NCBI RefSeq assembly: GCF_003626535.1
Contig: NZ_RBAL01000004.1
Span: 186,001 to 250,000 of the forward strand
DNA from: Streptomyces hoynatensis
Lineage (GTDB): Bacteria; Actinomycetota; Actinomycetes; Streptomycetales; Streptomycetaceae
Direction: 5' to 3'
Length of the DNA stretch: 64,000 bases
The notes under the pieces are model-generated. The model had not been told where the DNA came from, ran no database searches, and worked only from the letters and a program-made list of their open reading frames with translations. Shown one piece after another: positions 41,517 through 49,185 of this stretch. Position 1 is the stretch's first letter; each line of letters starts with the position of its first letter. Position numbers and translations under genes: made by a program.

Positions 41517-44500
41517 GTGGGGAAGAACGGGAACGCCGGGCAGGGCACGGCCCAGGGCGGCGCCGAGGGTGCCGAACAGGCCGCACACGCCGACAACGGT
41601 GACAACGAGGAGCGGCTGCGGCACTTCCTCAAGAAGACCATGGTCGACCTGCGTGCCACGCGCGAGCGCCTCGCCCGGGTCGAGTCGGGGCTCGCCGAGC
41701 CGATCGCGATCGTCGGCATGGGCTGCCGGCTCCCCGGCGGCGTGGAGACCCCGGAAGAGCTGTGGGACCTCGTCGCCGCGGGCACCGACGCGATCTCCTC
41801 CTTCCCCACCGACCGCGGCTGGGACCTGGCCGCGCTCTACGACCGCGAGGAGGGCACCGGACCCGCCGCCCCCGCGGGCGGCGCCCGGGACGGCGACGCG
41901 GGCGAGGGGGGGGACGGCGGGGAGGACGCGGGCCGGGCCACCCCGGTCGAGGGCGGCTTCCTGTCCGGGGTCGGCGACTTCGACGCGGACTTCTTCGGCG
42001 TCTCCCCGCGCGAGTCCCTGGCCATGGACCCCCAGCAGCGGGTGCTGCTCGAAACCGCCTGGGAGAGCCTGGAGCGGGCCGGGATCGACCCCACCGGGCT
42101 GCGGGGCAGCCGCACCGGCGTCTACGCGGGCGCCGGGCCGAGCGGCTACCTGGGCAACGACTGGTTCCTGGCCGGCGAGATCGCGGGCTACGGCCTGACG
42201 GGCAGCTCGATGGCGGTCCTTTCGGGGCGCATCTCCTACACCCTCGGCCTGGAGGGGCCCGCGGTCACCGTGGACACCGCCTGCTCCTCCTCCCTGGTGG
42301 CCCTCCACCTCGCCGTCCAGGCCCTGCGGGCCGGGGAGTGCGACCTGGCGCTGGCCGGCGGGGTCACGGTGATGGCCGTGCCCGCCCAGTTCGTCGAGTT
42401 CTCCCGGCAGGGCGGCCTCGCCTACGACGGCAGGTGCAAGTCCTTCGCCAAGGCGGCCGACGGCACCGGCTGGAGCGAGGGCGCGGCCCTGGTGGTGCTG
42501 GAGCGGCTCTCCGACGCCAGGCGCAACGGCCACCGCGTGCTGGCCGTGGTGCGCGGCTCGGCCGTCAACCAGGACGGCGCCTCCAACGGCCTGACCGCCC
42601 CCAACGGCCCCTCCCAGCAGCGGGTGATCCGCGAGGCGCTGGCGAACGCCGGGTTGAGCGCGGCCGAGGTCGACGTCGTCGAGGCGCACGGCACCGGCAC
42701 CCGCCTCGGCGACCCGATCGAGGCCCAGGCGCTGCTCGCCACCTACGGTGCGGGCCGCGAGGGCGCCGCGCCCGTGCTGCTCGGCGCCCTGAAGTCCAAC
42801 ATCGGCCACACCCAGGCCGCCGCCGGGCTCGCCGGGGTGCTCAAGATGGTGCTCGCCATGCGGGAGGGCATCGTGCCGCGCACCCTGCACGTGGACGAGC
42901 CGACGCCGTACGTGGACTGGTCGGCGGGCGCCCTGGAGCTGGTCACCGAGCAGCGGCCGTGGCCGGAGACCGGCCGCCCGCGGCGGGCCGCGGTCTCCGC
43001 CTTCGGCGTCAGCGGCACCAACGCCCACGTGCTGCTCGAACAGGCCCCCGCCCCGGCCGCGGAGGAGCCGGAGCCGGGTGAGATCCCCTGCCCCCCGGCC
43101 GGGTTCTCCTGGATGCTCTCGGGACGCGGCCCGCAGGTGCTGCGGCGGCAGGCCCGCCGCCTGCTCGACCGGCTGGCGGATGCCCCGGGCCTGCGGCCGG
43201 GCGAGGTCGGCGTCTCGCTGGCCACCAGGGCCGCCTTCCCCCACCGCGCGGTGCTCAAGGGCCGCGACCGCGCCACGCTGGTGCGCGGCCTCGCGGCCCT
43301 GGCCGAGGGCGGGGAGGATGCCGCCCTGACCCGGGGCGTGGCGGCACAGCGGCCCGGCCGCACCGCGCTGCTCTTCTCGGGGCAGGGCGCCCAGCGGCCC
43401 GGCATGGGCCGCGAACTGTACGCGGCCTACCCGGCGTTCGCCGCCGAGTTCGACCGCGTGTGCGAGGCGTTCGGCGGGCTGCTGCCGCTGCCGTTGCGGG
43501 AGGCCGTCTTCGCCGCGGAGGCCGCGGGCGAGACCGCCGCCCTGCACGCCACCGGCCTGGCCCAGCCCGCGCTCTTCGCCTTCCAGACGGCGCTGTTCCG
43601 GCTGTGGCGCTCCCTCGGCGCGGCCCCGGACGCGGTGGCCGGGCACTCCCTGGGCGGGATCACGGCCGCCCACGTCTCCGGGGCCCTCCCGCTGGCCGAC
43701 GCCGTCCGGCTGGTCGCCGCCCGCGCCTCGCTCATGCAGGCGCTGCCCGCCCAGGGCGCGATGTGGGCGGTGGAGGCCACCGAGGAGGAGGCCGCCGCGG
43801 AACTCGCCGGCCCGGGCGGCCCCGTCGCGCTGGCGGCCGTCAACGGCCCCGGCTCCGTGGTGCTCTCCGGCGAGGAGGCCGCCGTGGCGCGCGTCGCGGA
43901 GACCTTCGCCTCCCGCGGCAGGCGCACCACCAGGCTCACCGTCTCCCACGCCTTCCACTCGCCCCTCGTCGAGCCGGCCCTCGCGCGCCTGGCCGAGGTC
44001 CTCGACGGGCTGACGTTCGGCGAGCCCGAGATCCCCGTCGTCTCCGACCTGACCGGCCGGCTCGCCGAGCCGGGGCGGTTCGCCTCCCCGGCGTACTGGC
44101 TGGAGCACGCGCGCCGCCCGGTGCGCTTCGCCGACGCCGTCGCCACCCTCCACGGCCTGGGCGTGACCGCCTTCGTGGAGATCGGGCCCGACGCCCAGCT
44201 GACCCCGCTGGTCGCCGACTGCCTCCCCGCGTCCACCCCCGCCCTCGCCGTACCCGTCCAGCGGCGCGGGCGCCCCGAGGCGCAGGCCCTCGACGAGGCG
44301 CTGACCGCCGCCTGGCTGCACGGCCTGCCCGTCGACTGGCGCGCCTGCCTCACCCCGGGCGGCCCCGGGGACGCCGCCCCCGCGCCCGCCTACCCGGTCG
44401 ACCTGCCGACCTACGCCTTCGACCGCAGGCGCTACTGGCTGGACCCGGCGCCCGGGCGCCTGCGCCCCGCCGGCGGCCTGCCCCCGCACCGCATCCTGGG

Positions 44501-47500
44501 CCCCGCGGTCCGCCTGCCTGGAGGCGAGGAGACCGAGCTGACCGGGCGCGTCTCGCTGCGCGCCGAGCCCTGGATCGCCGACCACGTCGTGCTGGGGAGG
44601 GTCCTGCTGCCCGGCACCGCCTTCGTCGAACTCGCCCTGCGCGCCGGCCAGGAGACCGGCTGCGGCGTGCTGGAGGAGCTGATACTGGAAACGCCCCTCG
44701 TCGTGCCGGAACAACAGGGCGAGGAGGAGCTGACCCTGCGGCTGACGGTCGGCGCGCCGGAGGCCGACGGGCGAAGGCGGCTGCGGATCTTCTCGCGCGC
44801 GCCGGGGGCCGCGGGCGCCGAGCCGGGCGCCGAGCCGGACGCCGACGCCTGGATCAGGCACGCCACCGGCCTGCTCGCCCCTCCGGCCGCGGAGGACCCC
44901 GAGCCGTCGGCCGCGTGGCCGCCCGCGGGCGCCGAGCCGGTCGGCACCGGCGACTTCTACGACCGCTTGGCCTCGCGCGGCTACGCCCTCGGCCCCTCCT
45001 TCCGCCGGCTCGGCAGCGTCTGGGCGCGCGGCGAGGAGCGGTTCGCGGAGATCTCCCTGGGGGACTCGCTGCGCGCCCAGACCGCCGGCTTCGCCCTCCA
45101 CCCGGTGCTGCTCGACGCCGCGGCCCACCTGGTGGGCCTCGGCGACTTCGGCGAGGTCGGCCTGCCCTTCTCCTGGTCGGGCGTGCGGCTCACCCCCTCC
45201 ACCGAGACGGCCCTGCGGGTGCGGATGCGGCCCGCGGAGGGCGGCGGCGTCTCCCTCACCCTGTGGGACACCGCGGGCAAGCCGCTGGCCCGGATCGACT
45301 CGCTGGTGCTGCGGCCCCTCGACGCGGGGCAGTTGGCCGCCGAGGTCGGCGCCGAGGCCGGCGGGCTCTTCCGCGTCGAGTGGCGCGCCCTGCCCGAGCC
45401 CCCCGCGGCCCCCGCCGCGCCCGCCTGGGCGATCGTCGGCCAGGCCACGGCCCCGGCGGACGCGGCCGCCGCCCACTACCCCGACCTGGCCGCCCTCGCC
45501 GACGCCGTCGCCGCGGGCGCCCCGCTGCCGCCCGCGGTCCTGTGGTGCCCACCGGCGCCCGATGCCGCCGGCCTGGCCGCCGGCGCCAGGACCGCCGTGC
45601 ACGAGGCGCTGGCCCGCGCCCAGGAGTGGCTGGCGCAGGAATGGCCGGCCGCCGCCCGCCTGGTGCTGCTGACCAGGAGGGCCGTCGCGGCGGGCCCGGG
45701 CGGCGAGGCGGTGGACGCCACGATGGCCCCGGTGTGGGGCCTGATCCGCTCCGCCCAGGCCGAGCACCCCGAGCGTTTCGCGCTGCTCGACTGGGACGGC
45801 ACCCCCGAGTCCGGCCGCGCGCTCCCCGCCGCCCTCGCCGAGCTCCAGCGCGGCGCCGAGCCCCAACTCGCCATCCGCGGCGGCCTGTTGTACGCACCCC
45901 GGCTGTCGCCCGCGCGCCAGGACGCCCTCGTGCCCCCCGCGGGCGGCCACCCCTGGCGGCTGGACGCGGGCCGCGGCGGCACCCTGGAGGCGCTGCGCCT
46001 GGTGGCCGCGCCCGAGGCGAGGGTCCCCCTGGCGCCCGGGCAGGTGCGGATCTCGGTGCGCACCGCGGGCCTCAACTTCCGCGACGTGCTCAACACCCTC
46101 GGCCTCCTCCCGCCCGGCAGCGGGAACCTCGGCGCCGAGGGCGCGGGCGTGGTCACCGAGGTCGGCCCAGGGGTGCCCGGCCTGGCCCCGGGAGACCGCG
46201 TGATGGGCCTGTGGCCCGGCGCCTTCGGGCCCGTGGCGGTGGCCGACCACCGGATGGTCGCCCCGATCCCCGAGGGCTGGACCTTCGCCCAGGCCGCCTC
46301 GGTCCCGGTGGCCTTCCTCACCGCCTACCTGGGCCTGGTCGAACTCGGCCGGCTGCGGGCCGGGGAGACCGTGCTGGTGCACGCCGCCGCCGGGGGCGTC
46401 GGCATGGCCGCGGTGCAGCTGGCGCGGCACCTCGGCGCCCGGGTGCTCGGCACCGCGAGCCCGGGCAAGTGGGACTGGCTGCGTTCCTTCGGCCTCGCCG
46501 AGGAGGAGATCGCCTCCTCCAGGACCCTCGGCTTCGAGGACCGCTTCCGCCGGGCCACCGGCGGGCGCGGCGCGGACGTGGTGCTCAACGCGCTCTCCGG
46601 CGAGTTCGTCGACGCCTCGCTGCGGCTGCTCGCCCCGGGGGGCCGCTTCGTCGAGATGGGCGTGACCGACGTCCGCGACCCCGCCGAGGTGGCCGCCGCC
46701 CACTCCGGCGCCTCCTACGCGGCCTTCGTGCTGGGGGAGCTGGAGCCGGAGCGGGTGGCCCGGATGTTCGACACGCTGCTCGGCCTCTTCAGGCGCGGCG
46801 CCCTCAGCCCGCTGCCGGTGGCCGCCTGGGACGTGCGGCACGCGCCCGAGGCGTTCTCCCGGATGCGGGAGGGCCGGCACGTCGGCAAGCTGGTCCTCAC
46901 CCTGCCGCGGACCCTCGACCCCCAGGGCACGGTGCTGATCACCGGCGGCTCCGGCACCCTGGCCGGGCTGCTCGCCAGGCACCTGGTCGCCGCGCACGGG
47001 GTGCGCCACCTGGTCCTGGCCAGCAGGCGCCGCCCCATCGCCAGGGAGGCCAAGCGGCTGCGGGACGGCCTGACCGAGCTGGGCGCCGAGCAGGTCACCC
47101 TGGCCGCCTGCGACGTCGCCGACGGCGACCAGCTCGCCCGCCTCGTCGCCCGCATCCCGCCGGAACACCCGCTGACGGCCGTGGTCCACGCCGCGGGCCT
47201 CCTCGACGACGGCGTCATCGAGGCGATGACCCCGCAGCGGGTGGACGCGGTGCTGCGGCCCAAGGCCGAGGGCGCCGTCCTCCTGCACGAGCTCACCAGG
47301 CAGTTCGACCTGGCCGCCTTCGTGCTCTTCTCCGGCGGCGCCGGCGTCCTCGGCAGCGCGGGCCAGAGCAACTACGCCGCGGCCAACACCTTCCTCGACG
47401 CCCTGGCCACCCAGCGCGCCGCGGCCGGGCTGCCCGCCACCTCGCTGGCCTGGGGCCTGTGGGCGGAACGCAGCCGCATGACCGAACGCCTGGGCGAGAC

Positions 47501-48935
47501 CGACCTGGAGCGGGTGGGCCGGGTGGGCCTGGCGCCCCTGTCCACCGAACAGGCCCTGGCCCTGTTCGACACGGCCCTGACCCGCCCCGAGCCGGTGCTC
47601 GTGCCCGCGCGCCTCGACGCCGCCTCGCTGCGGGCCCAGGCCGCGGCCGGGCGGCTGCCCGCGCTGCTGCGCGGCCTGGCCCGCGACGCCAGGCGCCGCC
47701 CCGCGGAGCCGCCCCGCGCGGCCGAGCCCTTCCTCGCCCGGCTCGCCGACCGGCCCGGGGCCGAGCGGTCCGCCGCCCTCCTCGACCTGGTCCGTGGCGA
47801 GACCGCCGCAGTCCTCGGCCACGCCGACGGCCGCGCCATCGCCCCCGACCGGCCCTTCCAGGACATCGGCTTCGACTCCCTCACCTCGATTGAGCTCCGC
47901 AACCGGCTGGACGCGGCCACCGGCGTGCGGCTGCCCTCCACCCTGGTGTTCGTCCACCCCACCCCGAAGGACCTGGCCGGGCACCTCGCCTCCAGGCTGC
48001 CGGTGACCGGCCAGGACTCCCGCCAGGACCCGCCCGCGCCCGAGCCCCGCGGCCAGGCCGCGGCGGGTGAGAGCGTCGGCGAGATCTACCGGCAGCTCAC
48101 CCTGCAAGGCCGCCTGGCCGAGGCCGACATGCTGGTGTCGAGCGCCGCCGCGCTGCGCCCCCGCTTCCGCAGCCGGGCCGCCGCGCCCGGCGGCGCGGCC
48201 GGCACCGGGCACCTGCGGCTCAGCGGCGGCGGCGAGGGCCCGGTGCTGATCGCGTTCCCGCCGCTCGCCCCCGTCGAGGGCCACGTCCAGTTCACCCGGC
48301 TCGCCGAGCACTGCCAGGGGCGGGTGGAGCTCTCGGTGGTCCAGGTGCCGGGCTTCCGGCCCGAGGAACCGCTCGCCGCGGGCCTGGACGTGCTCGCCGA
48401 GACCCTCGCCGAGTCCGCCCTCGCCTGCGCGGGGCGGCGGCCGTTCGTGCTGCTCGGCTACTCCTCCGGCGGGCTGCTCGCCCACGCGGTGACCGCCCAC
48501 CTGGAGGCCGCGGGCGAGCGCCCGGCCGGTCTCGTGCTGCTCGACACCTACCTGCCGGACCGGATGCCCGACCGGCTGCGCCAGGCGCTCGACTACGAAC
48601 TCATCGAACGCAGGCGCTCGTTCGCGGCCCTGGACTTCGCCGCGCTCACCGCGGTCGGCAGCTACGGCGCGCTGTTCCGCGGCCTGCGGCCCGAGCCGGT
48701 GCGGGCCCCCACGCTGTTCGTGCGGCCCGCGGACTGCGTGCCGGGCTCGCCCGACCGGCCGATGACGGACCCGGCGAGCCGGGGCGAGTGGCGCGCCGAG
48801 TGGCCCGCCAGGCACGACTCGGCCGAGGTGCCGGGCGACCACTGCACGATGATGGCCGAGCACGCCGACCGGACCGCCGAGGCCGTCCAGCGCTGGCTGG
48901 CCGCCCTCGGCGCGCCGCGCCCGGCCCACGCCTGA
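41517..48935 (+). CDS. Modular type I polyketide synthase, module 4 plus thioesterase
   Basis: A 2472-aa multienzyme: N-terminal docking coiled coil (about residues 30-58, ERLRHFLKKTMVDLRATRER), KS-AT-DH-ER-KR-ACP and a thioesterase. KS Cys at 256, with a ~30-residue Gly/Asp/Glu-rich insertion near residues 110-145 (GDAGEGGDGGEDAGR). The AT has GHSLGG (Ser711) and HAFH (811-814), malonyl type. The DH has HVVLGRVLLP (His1023) but ALGPSF instead of YGPxF. The ER has LNFRDVLNTLG and HAAAGGVGMAAVQLA. The KR has GGSGTLA, LDD and FSGGAG, with the Ser position as Gly1940 and Tyr1953 kept. ACP Ser2121. The TE has GYSSG (Ser2316), LDTYLP and GDHCTMM (His2442). The GTG start has AGGAG eight bases ahead. 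Confidence 0.97.
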   Translation: MGKNGNAGQGTAQGGAEGAEQAAHADNGDNEERLRHFLKKTMVDLRATRERLARVESGLAEPIAIVGMGCRLPGGVETPEELWDLVAAGTDAISSFPTDRGWDLAALYDREEGTGPAAPAGGARDGDAGEGGDGGEDAGRATPVEGGFLSGVGDFDADFFGVSPRESLAMDPQQRVLLETAWESLERAGIDPTGLRGSRTGVYAGAGPSGYLGNDWFLAGEIAGYGLTGSSMAVLSGRISYTLGLEGPAVTVDTACSSSLVALHLAVQALRAGECDLALAGGVTVMAVPAQFVEFSRQGGLAYDGRCKSFAKAADGTGWSEGAALVVLERLSDARRNGHRVLAVVRGSAVNQDGASNGLTAPNGPSQQRVIREALANAGLSAAEVDVVEAHGTGTRLGDPIEAQALLATYGAGREGAAPVLLGALKSNIGHTQAAAGLAGVLKMVLAMREGIVPRTLHVDEPTPYVDWSAGALELVTEQRPWPETGRPRRAAVSAFGVSGTNAHVLLEQAPAPAAEEPEPGEIPCPPAGFSWMLSGRGPQVLRRQARRLLDRLADAPGLRPGEVGVSLATRAAFPHRAVLKGRDRATLVRGLAALAEGGEDAALTRGVAAQRPGRTALLFSGQGAQRPGMGRELYAAYPAFAAEFDRVCEAFGGLLPLPLREAVFAAEAAGETAALHATGLAQPALFAFQTALFRLWRSLGAAPDAVAGHSLGGITAAHVSGALPLADAVRLVAARASLMQALPAQGAMWAVEATEEEAAAELAGPGGPVALAAVNGPGSVVLSGEEAAVARVAETFASRGRRTTRLTVSHAFHSPLVEPALARLAEVLDGLTFGEPEIPVVSDLTGRLAEPGRFASPAYWLEHARRPVRFADAVATLHGLGVTAFVEIGPDAQLTPLVADCLPASTPALAVPVQRRGRPEAQALDEALTAAWLHGLPVDWRACLTPGGPGDAAPAPAYPVDLPTYAFDRRRYWLDPAPGRLRPAGGLPPHRILGPAVRLPGGEETELTGRVSLRAEPWIADHVVLGRVLLPGTAFVELALRAGQETGCGVLEELILETPLVVPEQQGEEELTLRLTVGAPEADGRRRLRIFSRAPGAAGAEPGAEPDADAWIRHATGLLAPPAAEDPEPSAAWPPAGAEPVGTGDFYDRLASRGYALGPSFRRLGSVWARGEERFAEISLGDSLRAQTAGFALHPVLLDAAAHLVGLGDFGEVGLPFSWSGVRLTPSTETALRVRMRPAEGGGVSLTLWDTAGKPLARIDSLVLRPLDAGQLAAEVGAEAGGLFRVEWRALPEPPAAPAAPAWAIVGQATAPADAAAAHYPDLAALADAVAAGAPLPPAVLWCPPAPDAAGLAAGARTAVHEALARAQEWLAQEWPAAARLVLLTRRAVAAGPGGEAVDATMAPVWGLIRSAQAEHPERFALLDWDGTPESGRALPAALAELQRGAEPQLAIRGGLLYAPRLSPARQDALVPPAGGHPWRLDAGRGGTLEALRLVAAPEARVPLAPGQVRISVRTAGLNFRDVLNTLGLLPPGSGNLGAEGAGVVTEVGPGVPGLAPGDRVMGLWPGAFGPVAVADHRMVAPIPEGWTFAQAASVPVAFLTAYLGLVELGRLRAGETVLVHAAAGGVGMAAVQLARHLGARVLGTASPGKWDWLRSFGLAEEEIASSRTLGFEDRFRRATGGRGADVVLNALSGEFVDASLRLLAPGGRFVEMGVTDVRDPAEVAAAHSGASYAAFVLGELEPERVARMFDTLLGLFRRGALSPLPVAAWDVRHAPEAFSRMREGRHVGKLVLTLPRTLDPQGTVLITGGSGTLAGLLARHLVAAHGVRHLVLASRRRPIAREAKRLRDGLTELGAEQVTLAACDVADGDQLARLVARIPPEHPLTAVVHAAGLLDDGVIEAMTPQRVDAVLRPKAEGAVLLHELTRQFDLAAFVLFSGGAGVLGSAGQSNYAAANTFLDALATQRAAAGLPATSLAWGLWAERSRMTERLGETDLERVGRVGLAPLSTEQALALFDTALTRPEPVLVPARLDAASLRAQAAAGRLPALLRGLARDARRRPAEPPRAAEPFLARLADRPGAERSAALLDLVRGETAAVLGHADGRAIAPDRPFQDIGFDSLTSIELRNRLDAATGVRLPSTLVFVHPTPKDLAGHLASRLPVTGQDSRQDPPAPEPRGQAAAGESVGEIYRQLTLQGRLAEADMLVSSAAALRPRFRSRAAAPGGAAGTGHLRLSGGGEGPVLIAFPPLAPVEGHVQFTRLAEHCQGRVELSVVQVPGFRPEEPLAAGLDVLAETLAESALACAGRRPFVLLGYSSGGLLAHAVTAHLEAAGERPAGLVLLDTYLPDRMPDRLRQALDYELIERRRSFAALDFAALTAVGSYGALFRGLRPEPVRAPTLFVRPADCVPGSPDRPMTDPASRGEWRAEWPARHDSAEVPGDHCTMMAEHADRTAEAVQRWLAALGAPRPAHA
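41698..48000 (+). other. PKS module 4: KS-AT(malonyl)-DH-ER-KR(impaired?)-ACP
   Basis: The full reductive loop is present, but it carries several substitutions at conserved sites: KR nucleotide motif GGSGTLA (last Gly to Ala), KR catalytic Ser to Gly (exactly 13 residues before the catalytic Tyr), and DH YGPxF to LGPSF. If KR4 works, the C3 position is CH2; if not, DH and ER have no substrate and a beta-ketone is kept. Confidence 0.75.
48060..48935 (+). other. PKS type I thioesterase domain
   Basis: About residues 2182-2472. The leading IYRQLTLQGRLAEADMLVSS is the usual post-ACP linker of macrolide-type TEs. The catalytic triad is visible: Ser2316 in GYSSGG, Asp in LLDTYLPD and His2442 in GDHCTMM. 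It should release the finished chain by hydrolysis or cyclisation. Confidence 0.9.
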
Positions 48936-48960
48936 GGGCCACGCCCGAGGGCCCGCGCCA

Positions 48961-48996
48961 CCCGGCCGGACCGCCCGCCGCGGCGGCCCGGCCGGG
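48961..48996. terminator. Hairpin after the PKS operon
   Basis: Arms 48961-48969 (CCCGGCCGG) and 48988-48996 (CCGGCCGGG) are exact complements enclosing an inner CCGCCG/CGGCGG stem, 25 bases after the PKS stop. It has no T-run. It probably ends the PKS transcript and separates it from the ABC genes. Confidence 0.6.
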
Positions 48997-49007
48997 AACG
49001 CCCACCG

Positions 49008-49055
49008 GACCCTGCCGTCAGACCCGGCCACCCGACCCTGCCGTCAGACCCGGCC
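49008..49055. repeat. 22-bp direct repeat after the PKS terminator
   Basis: Two identical 22-bp copies at 49008-49029 and 49034-49055 begin GACCCTGCCGTCAGACCC, 26 bp apart start to start. They lie between the PKS terminator and the promoter area of the hydrolase-ABC gene. Confidence 0.9.
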
Positions 49056-49185
49056 GTCCGAACCGGCCACAGTCCCCGGCCACCGGGCGCGCGCCAGCCG
49101 GAACCCGCCCGCCCGCACGCGGTCGCGACGCCGCGTTGGGTAGCGTGGGCTGATCGTCGGCCTGCTGGAAGGAATCCCGCGCGAC

